NCBI GenBank assembly: GCA_913055655.1
Contig: CAJXKA010000001.1
Location: 496,001 to 560,000, forward strand
Direction of reading: 5' to 3'
Length of the DNA: 64,000 nt
Source: an uncultured Oceanospirillales bacterium
GTDB lineage: Bacteria > Pseudomonadota > Gammaproteobacteria > Xanthomonadales > SZUA-36
The stretch's first letter is position 1, and each line of letters starts with the position of its first letter. A model generated the notes under the pieces. That model was not told the origin of the DNA. It did not search any database and worked only from the letters and a program-made list of their open reading frames with translations. The translations under genes and the position numbers were made by a program. Of the stretch, positions 1-8,271 are shown piece after piece.

Positions 1-2
1 CG

Positions 3-1793
3 AAAGACGACGAGGTGCTGGTCGGCCAGTCCGCCAAGCGCCAGGCCGTCACCAACCCCAAGAACACGCTGTTTGCCGTCAAGCGCCTGATCGGACGCAA
101 GTTCGATGAAGACGTGGTCCAGAAGGACCAGGGCATCGTGCCGTACACCATCGTCAAGGCCGACAACGGCGACGCGTGGGTGGAAGTCGATGGCAAGAAA
201 ATGGCGCCGCCGGAAGTGTCCGCGCGCGTGCTGATGAAGATGAAGAAGACCGCCGAGGACTACCTGGGTGAAACTGTGGAAGAAGCGGTCATCACCGTCC
301 CGGCCTACTTCAACAACCACCAGCGCCAGGCGACCAAGGACGCCGGCAAGATCGCCGGCCTGAACGTGCGCCGGGTGATCTCCGAGCCGACCGCGGCCGC
401 GCTGGCCTACGGCATGGACAAGAAGGGCGGCGACCGCAAGGTCGCGGTCTACGACCTGGGTGGCGGCACGTTCGACGTGTCCATCATCGAGATTGCCGAG
501 GTGGACGGCGAGCACCAGATCGAGGTGCTGTCGACCTCCGGTGACACCTTCCTGGGTGGCGAGGACTTCGACAACCGTGTGATCGACTACCTGGTGGACC
601 AGTTCAACAAGGACCAGGGCGTAAACCTGCGCAACGATCCGCTGGCGCTGCAGCGCCTGAAAGAAGCGGCCGAGCGCGCCAAGATCGAGCTGTCTTCAGG
701 CCAGCAGACCGAGGTCAACCTGCCGTACATCACGGCCGATGCCTCCGGTCCGAAGCACCTGAACATCAAGCTGACCCGCGCCAAGCTGGAAGCCCTGGTG
801 GAAGACCTGGTTAAGAAGACCATCGCCCCGTGCCGCACGGCGCTGGACGACGCCGGCCTGAAGGTCAGCGACGTCAACGACGTGATCCTGGTCGGTGGCC
901 AGACCCGCATGCCGATGGTGCAAAAGGCGGTGACGGAGTTCTTCGGCAAGGAGCCGCGCAAGGACGTGAACCCGGACGAGGCCGTCGCCGTGGGGGCCGC
1001 CATCCAGGGTGGTGTGCTGGCGGGTGACGTGAAAGACGTGCTGCTGCTGGACGTGACCCCGCTGTCGCTGGGTATCGAGACACTGGGTGGCGTGTTCACC
1101 AAGCTGATCGAGAAGAACACCACGATCCCGACCAAGCAGTCGCAGACGTTCTCGACCGCCGAGGACAACCAGTCCGCGGTGACCGTGCATGTGCTTCAGG
1201 GCGAGCGTGAAATCGCCAGCGCCAACAAGTCACTGGCGCGCTTCGACCTGGCCGGCATCCAGCCCGCCCCGCGCGGCATGCCGCAGATCGAGGTGACCTT
1301 CGACATCGACGCCAACGGCATCATGCACGTGAGCGCGAAGGACAATGCCACCGGCAAGGAACAGCGCATCGAGATCAAGGCGGGTTCCGGCCTGTCCGAG
1401 GACGAGATCAACAAGATGGTGCAGGACGCCGAGGCGCACGCGGAAGAGGACAAGCAGTTCCAGGAACTGGTCACCGCCCGCAACAACGCCGACGCCATGG
1501 TCCACGCCACCCGTTCGAGCCTGAAGGAACTGGGCGACAAGATCGGTGACGACGACAAGGCCAAGGTCGAGTCCGCCATCGAAGGCGTCGAAGAAGCCAT
1601 GAAGGGCGACGACAAGGCCGCCATCGAGTCCGCGGTCGAGAAACTGACCGAGGCCGGCCAGGTGATCTACCAGCAGGCCGCCGCCGAGGCCCAGGCCCAG
1701 CAGGGCGAAGGTGCCGAAGCGGACGCTTCAGCGGACAGCGGTGACGACGTGGTCGATGCCGAGTTCGAAGAGGTTGACGACGACAAGAAGTGA
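3..1793 (+). CDS. dnaK: Chaperone protein DnaK (Hsp70), 5'-truncated by window edge
   Basis: Cytosolic ATP-dependent Hsp70 chaperone that works with DnaJ and GrpE. The frame is open from base 3 with no start, and the protein enters at the [11 protein letters not shown] segment, so roughly the first 45 residues lie outside the window. Visible hallmarks are the [14 protein letters not shown] segment, the [10 protein letters not shown] phosphate-binding region, [10 protein letters not shown], the VGGQTRMP motif, the linker [10 protein letters not shown], the substrate-binding domain and an acidic C-terminus ending in [14 protein letters not shown] at base 15 is internal, not the start. A strong terminator follows. 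In relatives dnaJ comes next; here two other genes and a riboswitch-led metB lie between them. Confidence 0.98.
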   Translation, partial: KDDEVLVGQSAKRQAVTNPKNTLFAVKRLIGRKFDEDVVQKDQGIVPYTIVKADNGDAWVEVDGKKMAPPEVSARVLMKMKKTAEDYLGETVEEAVITVPAYFNNHQRQATKDAGKIAGLNVRRVISEPTAAALAYGMDKKGGDRKVAVYDLGGGTFDVSIIEIAEVDGEHQIEVLSTSGDTFLGGEDFDNRVIDYLVDQFNKDQGVNLRNDPLALQRLKEAAERAKIELSSGQQTEVNLPYITADASGPKHLNIKLTRAKLEALVEDLVKKTIAPCRTALDDAGLKVSDVNDVILVGGQTRMPMVQKAVTEFFGKEPRKDVNPDEAVAVGAAIQGGVLAGDVKDVLLLDVTPLSLGIETLGGVFTKLIEKNTTIPTKQSQTFSTAEDNQSAVTVHVLQGEREIASANKSLARFDLAGIQPAPRGMPQIEVTFDIDANGIMHVSAKDNATGKEQRIEIKAGSGLSEDEINKMVQDAEAHAEEDKQFQELVTARNNADAMVHATRSSLKELGDKIGDDDKAKVESAIEGVEEAMKGDDKAAIESAVEKLTEAGQVIYQQAAAEAQAQQGEGAEADASADSGDDVVDAEFEEVDDDKK

Positions 1794-1800
1794 CGCCGTG

Positions 1801-1962
1801 TGATCGGTGAGCCGGGGAATCGGTGAATCGGTGAGACGGTGAGTCGAGCGGCTTACGCCGCCCTGGTGAAACGGGAAAGCCCCGCCGGTTGGCGGGGCTT
1901 TTTGTTGCAACGGGCAAGCCTGGCCACGATCGTGATTCCGATTCCCCGATTCCCCGATTCCC
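1801..1962. repeat. Inverted short-tandem-repeat arms flanking the dnaK terminator
   Basis: The left arm carries repeated 8-bp units of the type CGGTGAAT/CGGTGAGA. The right arm carries CCGATTCC units. Bases 1814-1831 (GGGGAATCGGTGAATCGG) are complementary to 1938-1955 at 17 of 18 positions, so the transcript could fold into an outer hairpin that encloses the dnaK terminator. The architecture resembles the elements at 10895-11051 and 38551-38698. Confidence 0.75.
1876..1904 (+). terminator. Rho-independent terminator of dnaK
   Basis: An 11-bp perfect GC-rich stem (AAAGCCCCGCC, loop GGTT, GGCGGGGCTTT) runs into a T tract about 83 bp after the dnaK stop. It lies between the two arms of an inverted repeat (1814-1831 and 1938-1955). 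Confidence 0.9.
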
Positions 1963-1975
1963 TGTCGCACCGGTC

Positions 1976-2006
1976 TTGGACAGTATCTTGGATTATGAAC
2001 TAAGAT
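1976..2006 (+). promoter_or_regulatory. Possible promoter of the TIR-domain gene
   Basis: TTGGAC at 1976-1981 and TAAGAT at 2001-2006 are plausible -35 and -10 boxes, but the 19-bp spacer is long. The stretch is AT-rich compared with its surroundings and lies 70 bp before the start codon. This is a weak call by eye. Confidence 0.3.
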
Positions 2007-2074
2007 TAAAATCTCGATCTTCGCAAGGCTTCAGGGTATGACGTTTCGACGAATCAACACCCCGATGTTGCCTG

Positions 2075-4156
2075 ATGGCTGATGTTCGCTACACGGCCTA
2101 CCTGAGCTACAGCCACCAGGATGCCGCCTGGGCGGAGTGGCTGCACCGGGCCCTGGAGGGCTACCGGGTGCCGAGTCGGCTGGAAGTCGACGGTGAACCC
2201 GTTCGCAAACGGTCGCTGGCGCCGGTTTTCCGGGATCGCGACGACCTGTCTTCTTCTCCCGACCTGGGTGAACACCTGCACTCCGCGCTCGAGCAATCGG
2301 CCCACCTGGTCGTGCTGTGTTCACCGGCGTCCGCCGAATCGCGATGGGTCAACGAAGAGATCAGGACCTTTCGTGCGCTTGGGCGGGGCGACCGGATTCA
2401 TTGCGTGGTGGTCGATGGCGATCCCGGCGCGCCGCTGGGAGAGGGCGGCTGCTTTCCACCGGCCTTGTTTGAAGGTGAGAATGCGCGCCAACGCGAACCA
2501 CTCGCCGCCGACCCCCGGAAATTTGCGGACGGTAAGCGCCTGGCGCTGCTCAAGGTCGCCGCCGGGTTACTTGGGGTCCGCCTCGACGCCCTGCGACGAC
2601 GTGACCTGGGCCGCCGCCGCCGGGTCCAGGCACTGGCCGCCGTGGGCGTGGTGGTCGCGGTGGTGCTGGTGGGGTTCGCGGTTCATGCACGTTTTGCTGA
2701 GCGGGCCGAACGCGCCCAGGCCGAGCAGATGGCGGCCTTTATCGTTGACCTGGGCGATGAGCTGAAGACGGACATCGACCTGGAATCGCTGGGGCGGATG
2801 AGCGAGACCGCCATGCGCTACCTGGACCAGATCAATCCGTCCCGGCTGTCGCCGGCGTCCAGGGTCAAGGTCGGCCTGGCCCTGCGCCAGGTGGGCACGG
2901 TGAACTGGCACCAGGGCAAGGTCTCGGAGGCCCGGGAAGCCCTCGAACGCTCGTTGCAGGTGTTCACGCGATTAAGTGAGAACCTGCCGGCTGATGATGA
3001 GGCGCTGGTAGACGATATCTGGTTCGAGCTCAGCCAGGCCGAGTTCTACATGGGTTACCTGCTGGTCGAGATGGGGCAAACAGCGCAGGGCCTGGGACAC
3101 CTCGATCGTTATCTCGAAATCGCGCAGGTCCGTCATGATGCGCTACCGGGCGACCCGCGCTGGTTGCTCGAGCTGTCGTACGCCACCAGCGCATTGATCA
3201 ACGCGGGGCTCAGCCTGGATGAACCGGTCACCGAGCAGGTGCTGGCGTCCATCGACGACAACATCGAGTTGGCCCGGCGTGCGATGGAGGCGAACGACTC
3301 GAGCATCGACGCACTGGCGCATTACGGCAATGAACTCGCGTTTGCGGGGGATGCCTTCATGGCCGCCTGCGCGCCCCGGCAGTCTCTCGAGGTGCGTCGG
3401 GAAAGCCTGTCCGTTTCCGAAGACCTGTTGGTCCGAACGGCTGCTTCCAGTGAATTCGAGACCGAGGTGGCGTTCCGCCAGCGGGGGCTCGCGAACGTGC
3501 TCGTGACCCTGGGTGACCCGGATGGCGCGCTGTCCTATCACCAGTCCGCCCTCCAGGCCCTGGAGAAACTGTTCAACCGGGACCCCAGCAACGAGTCATT
3601 GGCAGGGGATGTCGCCTCGAGTCACCGGGTCATTGGTCGCCTGTTGATGTATGTCGGCGACCTGGAGTCGGCGGCCCGGCACCATCATCGTGCATTTGAG
3701 CTGATGGCGCCCATGGTTTCCGACGAGGAAATGCTGACGTGGCAGCTTGATGAGTACCGTAACCTGGTCGGGCAGCAGGTCACCCGCGCGCGCCTCGCCG
3801 GACAACGGGCCGAGGCGCTGGAACTGCTTGATCGCAACCGCGCCCTGCTGGCGTCGACGGAGGCCGGCGGCGCAATGACGATGTCGCAGTTACTGGCCCG
3901 TGCACAGTTTCGCTACGAACGCTGGCGACTGACGGGTTCGGACCCCGCCGAAGAATCTGCGGAGATACTGGACGTGGATTTCCGGGAGGGTGAGCACCTG
4001 CTGAGCTGCCACGAGGCGGACTGGTCCGCCCGCCTCGCCGTGCTCACCGGTGACTGGGCCGGGGCACGATATCGCACCGAGTACCTTGCCGATGCGGGAT
4101 ACCGCGACCCCGGCTACATGGATTTTTGTCGCGCGGAGGGGCTTTGCGAGCCCTGA
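2075..4156 (+). CDS. TIR-domain / transmembrane / TPR protein
   Basis: A 693-residue three-part protein. Residues 1-175 form a TIR-type domain: the opening YTAYLSYSHQDAAW, the VFRDRDDLSS segment and SRWVNEEIRTF, where E94/E95 fit the glutamate position that is catalytic in NAD-consuming TIR domains. A basic stretch (RRRDLGRRRR) precedes one membrane helix at about residues 185-205. The rest is helical with TPR-like pairs and is predicted to lie on the other side of the membrane. Related TIR-TM-TPR proteins are known in proteobacteria but largely uncharacterised; roles in NAD+ cleavage, signalling or defence are possible. It sits alone between dnaK and dnaJ with its own upstream region. Domain assignment is solid; function is inference. 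Confidence 0.85.
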   Translation: MADVRYTAYLSYSHQDAAWAEWLHRALEGYRVPSRLEVDGEPVRKRSLAPVFRDRDDLSSSPDLGEHLHSALEQSAHLVVLCSPASAESRWVNEEIRTFRALGRGDRIHCVVVDGDPGAPLGEGGCFPPALFEGENARQREPLAADPRKFADGKRLALLKVAAGLLGVRLDALRRRDLGRRRRVQALAAVGVVVAVVLVGFAVHARFAERAERAQAEQMAAFIVDLGDELKTDIDLESLGRMSETAMRYLDQINPSRLSPASRVKVGLALRQVGTVNWHQGKVSEAREALERSLQVFTRLSENLPADDEALVDDIWFELSQAEFYMGYLLVEMGQTAQGLGHLDRYLEIAQVRHDALPGDPRWLLELSYATSALINAGLSLDEPVTEQVLASIDDNIELARRAMEANDSSIDALAHYGNELAFAGDAFMAACAPRQSLEVRRESLSVSEDLLVRTAASSEFETEVAFRQRGLANVLVTLGDPDGALSYHQSALQALEKLFNRDPSNESLAGDVASSHRVIGRLLMYVGDLESAARHHHRAFELMAPMVSDEEMLTWQLDEYRNLVGQQVTRARLAGQRAEALELLDRNRALLASTEAGGAMTMSQLLARAQFRYERWRLTGSDPAEESAEILDVDFREGEHLLSCHEADWSARLAVLTGDWAGARYRTEYLADAGYRDPGYMDFCRAEGLCEP

Positions 4157-4162
4157 CCCGGG

Positions 4163-4300
4163 TCAGCCGCCCTCGATCGCCGCCAGCGGCACTTCCCAGA
4201 CTTCGCCGTTGGTGAACTTCAGCACCCAGGTGTAGCCGACCTGTTCGGCTTCGAGTTCACGATTGGTGGCGTTGTAGTCGGCGGTGGTGAAGGGCGCGGT
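4163..4300 (-). pseudogene. In-frame 45-codon coding-like extension after the stop of the upstream small gene
   Basis: Directly after the TGA (4301-4303) that ends the exported-protein gene, the same frame stays open for 45 codons, starting TAPFTTADYNATNRELEAE and ending in VPLAAIEGG before a second TGA at 4163-4165. The composition looks protein-like (WVLKFTNGEVWEVPL) and no start codon exists within the segment. It ends only 6 bp from the stop of the convergent TIR gene. It could be the severed C-terminus of a longer ancestral protein, a readthrough extension, or chance in GC-rich DNA. Confidence 0.45.
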
Positions 4301-4669
4301 TCAGTTATCTTCGTCGTCCTGCGGGTCCAGGGCGTCGGTGTTCCAGTAGACGTAGACGCTTTCTTCCGCCATGCGGAAAATCAGCCCCTGGTCGCCCAGG
4401 CCGCTGTTGCGGTAAGCCGCCTCACCGTCCTGGTCTTCGTAATTTCCTGGTTCATCACCCACGGGGCGCAGGTCATAGACCGTACCGCCCTCCAGCGTAA
4501 TCGTCACCGCACCCTGGCGTTGGCTGAAGGTGCAGGGCACCATCGCGCTGGCCTGGTCTTCACCCTTCGGGTAAATGTCGCAACGCGCATCCGTCCAGTC
4601 CGCCAGCACCTGCCCGGCACCGCCCACAAGGGCCAGGCCCAGCAGTATTGGAGTGGTTTTGCTCATCAT
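4301..4669 (-). CDS. Small exported protein of unknown function
   Basis: The chosen start (complement of 4667-4669) has a GGAGAA ribosome-binding site 6 bp upstream and gives MMSKTTPILLGLALVGGAGQ, a typical signal peptide ending near VLADW. A start 48 bp further upstream lacks a comparable site. The mature part has two cysteines (DARCDIYPKG and VPCTFSQRQG), a likely disulfide pair, and tyrosine- and glycine-rich segments such as GNYEDQDGEAAYRNSGLGD. I do not recognise a characterised family. It is probably periplasmic. The frame continues beyond its TGA (see the next 45 codons), so the gene may be truncated relative to relatives. It is divergent from the metB riboswitch. Confidence 0.7.
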   Translation of the reverse strand: MMSKTTPILLGLALVGGAGQVLADWTDARCDIYPKGEDQASAMVPCTFSQRQGAVTITLEGGTVYDLRPVGDEPGNYEDQDGEAAYRNSGLGDQGLIFRMAEESVYVYWNTDALDPQDDEDN

Positions 4670-4749
4670 CTGGCGTTCTCCATGGTCCAGCCGCGCAATC
4701 CTGCGCCGAATATACATATCACAATCCCGAACCCTGAACCCACACTGAA

Positions 4750-4788
4750 CCCGTCACCCGTCACCCGTCACCCGTCACCCGTCACCCG
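4750..4788. repeat. Heptanucleotide tandem array (CCCGTCA)n
   Basis: Five perfect copies of CCCGTCA plus a partial copy (CCCGG) lie in the divergent region between the small exported protein and metB. The array ends 2 bp before the TTGACA -35 box of the metB promoter. The same unit recurs at 16588-16612 and 32581-32629. Confidence 0.95.
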
Positions 4789-4790
4789 GC

Positions 4791-4818
4791 TTGACACCCC
4801 GCCAACACCCGGTAAACT
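4791..4818 (+). promoter_or_regulatory. Promoter of the metB riboswitch transcript
   Basis: A perfect TTGACA at 4791-4796 and TAAACT at 4813-4818 are separated by 16 bp. Transcription would begin near 4825, just before the riboswitch P1 stem. Confidence 0.7.
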
Positions 4819-4828
4819 AAGCCGCTAC

Positions 4829-4948
4829 AACTCATTGAGACCGGCAGAGGGACAGGCCCTTGGACGCCGGGGCAACCTTCGGGGGTTAACCACTCCGAAA
4901 AGGTGCCAACTCCTGCGGAAGCCCATCGAGGTTTCCGGGAAATGAGTG
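4829..4948 (+). promoter_or_regulatory. SAM-I (S-box) riboswitch upstream of metB
   Basis: The leader shows S-box landmarks in order: a P1 strand CTCATT (4831-4836) paired with AATGAG (4941-4946), the GAGGGACAGGCCC block, CCGGGGCAACC and GGTGCCAACTCC. SAM-I aptamers bind S-adenosylmethionine and turn off methionine biosynthesis genes. The downstream platform (about 4949-5060) has a hairpin made of CTCCGCC and GGCCGGAG (about 4997-5015) and an imperfect palindrome around 5028-5053 close to the start codon. I cannot decide by eye whether control is at transcription or translation. Confidence 0.88.
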
Positions 4949-5067
4949 TTCGGTCAGCACCCCGCGACCACGGATCGACCAGCAGGGTGATGGGATCGGG
5001 CCCCTCCGCCAAAAGGCCGGAGTTTCCAGTGAGTGTTAACCGTTAATACTGGAAACGAGGCCTAGCA

Positions 5068-6261
5068 ATGAAACGTAATCGAATCACCCAGACCGTCCGC
5101 GCCGGTATCGACTCCGACCGTCAGCACGGTTCGGTGATGCCGCCCCTGTATCTCTCCACGAACTACAGCTTCGAGGGCCTGGGCGGCAAGCGCGAGTATG
5201 ACTATTCCCGTAGCGGCAATCCCACCCGCGACCAGCTTGGCGACGCCATCGCGCAGCTGGAGAACGGCACGGGCGCCGTCATCACCAATACGGGCATGTC
5301 CGCTGTCGTGCTGCCGACGTTCCTGCTGGGGCCGGACGACACCATCGTCGCGCCGCACAACTGCTATGGCGGTTGCTACCGGGCGTTCGACTCGCTGGCC
5401 AACATCGGCCGCTTCAAGACCCGGTTCCTGGACTTCAACGACCTGGACGCGCTGCGTCGCCAGTGCCGCGAGATCCGCCCGCGCATCATCTGGGTGGAAA
5501 CGCCAAGCAACCCGTTGCTGCGTGTCACCGACATTCGCCGAGTGGCGACGATCGCCCGCGAATGCGGCGCATTGCTGGTGGTCGACAACACCTTCCTGAC
5601 GCCGCTGGGCCAGCAGCCGCTGGACCTGGGTGCCGATATCGTCGTGCATTCCACCACCAAGTACATCAATGGCCACAGCGACGTGGTCGGCGGCGCCGTG
5701 GTGGCGCGGGAATCGGAATTGCTGGAGCAACTGGCCTGGTGGGCGAACTGCGTCGGCTCGACCGCCTCGCCGTGGGACTGTTCGCAGGTCATGCGCGGAC
5801 TGCGCACGCTGCACGCACGGTTGCGCTGCCATGAAGAAAACGTGGCCGAGGTGGCCACGGCGCTCGACGGTCACCCGGCCGTGAAGCAGGTCAACTGGCC
5901 GGGGCTGAAGTCGCACCCCGACCATGCGCTGGCCACCAGCCAGCAGGACCTGTTCGGTGCGGTCGTCAGCTTTGAACTTGAGGGCGGTGAAGAACAGGTG
6001 CGTGCTTTCCTCGATGGCCTGAAGCATTTCACGCTGGCCGAATCGCTGGGCGGCGTCGAGAGCCTGGTCTGCCATCCGGGCAGCATGACCCATGCGGCGA
6101 TGAGCGAGGAAGCGCAAGCGGAAGCGGGCATCAGCCCGACCCTGTTGCGACTGTCCGTGGGCATTGAGCGTGCCGCCGACCTGGTGGCGGATCTCGCCGC
6201 CGGACTGGATCGCGCGCACCGCTCACTGTCGTTGCCGCCGGAGGTGGCCCGCCTCGGCTGA
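5068..6261 (+). CDS. metB: Cystathionine gamma-synthase (PLP-dependent, Cys/Met metabolism)
   Basis: A 397-residue PLP enzyme of the Cys/Met metabolism family that joins activated homoserine to cysteine to give cystathionine. It tracks E. coli MetB along its length: DYSRSGNPTRD, TNTGMSAV, APHNCYGG, ETPSNPLLRV, the PLP lysine at K198 in HSTTKYINGHSDV, and the C-terminal LAESLGGVESL and CHPGSMTH segments. A GAGG ribosome-binding site lies 8 bp before the ATG. The SAM-I riboswitch implies repression when S-adenosylmethionine is abundant. Discrimination from O-succinylhomoserine sulfhydrylase or cystathionine lyase rests on overall resemblance. Its place between dnaK and dnaJ is unusual. Confidence 0.88.
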   Translation: MKRNRITQTVRAGIDSDRQHGSVMPPLYLSTNYSFEGLGGKREYDYSRSGNPTRDQLGDAIAQLENGTGAVITNTGMSAVVLPTFLLGPDDTIVAPHNCYGGCYRAFDSLANIGRFKTRFLDFNDLDALRRQCREIRPRIIWVETPSNPLLRVTDIRRVATIARECGALLVVDNTFLTPLGQQPLDLGADIVVHSTTKYINGHSDVVGGAVVARESELLEQLAWWANCVGSTASPWDCSQVMRGLRTLHARLRCHEENVAEVATALDGHPAVKQVNWPGLKSHPDHALATSQQDLFGAVVSFELEGGEEQVRAFLDGLKHFTLAESLGGVESLVCHPGSMTHAAMSEEAQAEAGISPTLLRLSVGIERAADLVADLAAGLDRAHRSLSLPPEVARLG

Positions 6262-6375
6262 ACGCGTCGCCAGGGCCATTTCCAGGCTCCAATTGCCGCT
6301 TGAATTCCGTGCCCCCGGACCTCACATCTGGGGGAGTCAAAAACACAATGACAATCAACGGTTTCAGAGCGAGCA

Positions 6376-7509
6376 ATGGCAAAACGCGATTATTACGAGG
6401 TGCTCGGCGTGGAGCGGGGCGCAAGCGCGGATGACCTGAAGAAGGCATACCGCCGCCTGGCGCAGAAGTACCACCCCGACCGCAACCCGGACGATGCCAC
6501 GGTCCAGGAGAAGTTTACCGAGGCCAAGGAGGCTTACGAAGTCCTGAAGGACGCGCGTAAGCGCCAGGCCTATGACCAGTTCGGCCATGCCGGCGTCGAC
6601 CCGTCGATGGGTGGCGGCCCCGGTGGCGCGGGTGGTTTTCATGGCGACGTCGGCGATATCTTCGGCGATATCTTCGGTGACATTTTCGGCCAGGGCCGTC
6701 GCGGCGGTGGCCGCGCCCAGGCGCGCGGGTCTGACCTGCGTTTCGCCATGGAACTGGACCTGGAAGAGGCCGTCAGCGGCGTCGAGCGCGAGATCCGCGT
6801 ACCGACGCTGGGCGCCTGCAAGACCTGCAAGGGCAGCGGCGCGCAGGACGGCAAGAAAGAAACCTGCGGCACCTGCGGCGGCGCCGGCCAGGTGCGCATG
6901 CAGCAGGGCATCTTCTCTGTTCAGCAGACCTGCCCAGCCTGTCACGGCGCCGGCCAGACCATCGCCAACCCCTGCCCGGACTGCCGCGGCCAGGGCCGCG
7001 TGCGTGAAACCCGCACGCTGTCCGTGAAGATTCCCCCGGGCGTCGACAATGGCGACCGTATCCGCCTGGCGGGCGAGGGTGAAGCCGGGCCCAACGGCGC
7101 CTCACCCGGCGACCTGTACGTGGAAGTCCGCGTGAAGCCGCACCCGCTGTTCGAGCGCGACGGCGACAACCTGTACTGCGAAGTGCCGGTGCCGTTCACC
7201 ACGGCCGCCCTGGGCGGCGAGCTTGAACTCCCGACCCTGAACGGCCAGGTGAAACTGAAAGTGCCTGCGGAGACGCAGACCGGCAAAATGTTCCGCCTGC
7301 GCGGCAAGGGCGTGAAATCCGTCCGTTCGCGGGCGCAGGGCGACCTGATGTGCCGCGTGGTGGTCGAGACCCCGGTGAAGCTGAGCCGCGAACAGAAAGA
7401 CCTGCTGCGCCAGTTCGAAACCACCTCAGGCCAGGACGCGAAGCACCATCCCCGCTCGCGCGGCTGGATGGACGGCGTAAAGGAATTCTTTGAGCGGATG
7501 ACGCCTTGA
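6376..7509 (+). CDS. dnaJ: Chaperone protein DnaJ (Hsp40)
   Basis: A 377-residue type I J-protein that stimulates DnaK ATPase and delivers substrates. The J domain (1-70) carries the HPD tripeptide in KYHPDRNP. A Gly/Phe-rich linker with repeated GDIFGDIFG follows. The zinc domain has all four CxxCxGxG repeats: [24 protein letters not shown] and CPDCRGQG. The C-terminal substrate-binding domains contain the [17 protein letters not shown] segment. The stop overlaps the dapB start by 4 bp, so the two genes are translationally coupled. It is separated from dnaK by about 4.6 kb, so co-expression with dnaK must be arranged independently. Confidence 0.98.
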   Translation: MAKRDYYEVLGVERGASADDLKKAYRRLAQKYHPDRNPDDATVQEKFTEAKEAYEVLKDARKRQAYDQFGHAGVDPSMGGGPGGAGGFHGDVGDIFGDIFGDIFGQGRRGGGRAQARGSDLRFAMELDLEEAVSGVEREIRVPTLGACKTCKGSGAQDGKKETCGTCGGAGQVRMQQGIFSVQQTCPACHGAGQTIANPCPDCRGQGRVRETRTLSVKIPPGVDNGDRIRLAGEGEAGPNGASPGDLYVEVRVKPHPLFERDGDNLYCEVPVPFTTAALGGELELPTLNGQVKLKVPAETQTGKMFRLRGKGVKSVRSRAQGDLMCRVVVETPVKLSREQKDLLRQFETTSGQDAKHHPRSRGWMDGVKEFFERMTP

Positions 7510-8234
7510 GCGAACCCGTTTCTTCAGCGGTCAGGACCCCACCCAAACTGGCGCTGCATGGCGCCGGGCGCATGGGACGGCAACTGGCCGAGGCAGCGGA
7601 ATCGGCCGGGTTCAGCCTGGTTGGCGTCATCGCGCGCCACCAGCCGGACTGGCTGACGGATGACCTCTATGCCGCATCGCCCGAACAGTTCATCGTGCAG
7701 CCGGATGTCGTCATCGATTTCAGCCTGCCCGGCGGCGCAGCAAACGTGGCGCAATGGTGCGCCGCGAACACAATCCCGCTGGTCAGCGGCACCACCGGCC
7801 TGGATGAATCCACCCGGGCAGAACTGGACGCGGCATCGACCAAGGTCCCGCTGCTGTGGGCGGCCAATTTCAGCATCGGCCTGAACGCCTGCCTGGTACT
7901 GGCCAGGCGCCTGCGTGAACTCGTGGGCCCGGCTGTGCCGGCGCGAATCCTGGATATCCACCATGCCGGCAAGCTGGACGCACCTTCGGGCACGGCCCTG
8001 GTGCTGGGCGAGGCGATCGGCGGCACGGTCGAGTACGACAGCGTTCGCGAAGGTGACGCCATCGGCGAGCACCACCTGGTGATCGAACTGGCGGACGAAC
8101 GCATCGAAATTCGCCACGTGGCCGAAGATCGCCGGCTGTTCGCCCTGGGCGCGCTGCACGCGGCACGATGGCTGCTGGACCAGGCACCGGGCCACTATTC
8201 CATGCTCGACTGCATCGGCGCGGCAAGGCCATAA
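7506..8234 (+). CDS. dapB: 4-hydroxy-tetrahydrodipicolinate reductase
   Basis: NAD(P)H-dependent reductase of the diaminopimelate/lysine pathway. The N-terminal Rossmann motif is [10 protein letters not shown], followed by [10 protein letters not shown] and SGTTGLDE. The catalytic/substrate motif [14 protein letters not shown] fits the family HHxxKxDAPSGTA. At 242 residues it is somewhat short for DapB, mainly because some loops are shorter. The start is a TTG that overlaps the dnaJ stop (TTGA). An ATG at 7558 is out of frame and would also remove the nucleotide-binding motif. It belongs to the dnaJ-dapB transcription unit. Confidence 0.95.
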   Translation: MSEPVSSAVRTPPKLALHGAGRMGRQLAEAAESAGFSLVGVIARHQPDWLTDDLYAASPEQFIVQPDVVIDFSLPGGAANVAQWCAANTIPLVSGTTGLDESTRAELDAASTKVPLLWAANFSIGLNACLVLARRLRELVGPAVPARILDIHHAGKLDAPSGTALVLGEAIGGTVEYDSVREGDAIGEHHLVIELADERIEIRHVAEDRRLFALGALHAARWLLDQAPGHYSMLDCIGAARP

Positions 8235-8271
8235 TCGGGGCTGGCGCCCGCACGGCGCATCCCCACCCATC

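Noticed and set aside
4301-4303. Selenocysteine reading of the TGA after the small exported gene
   Set aside because: No selenocysteine insertion context or selenoprotein-like neighbour residues are visible, and the family does not suggest it.
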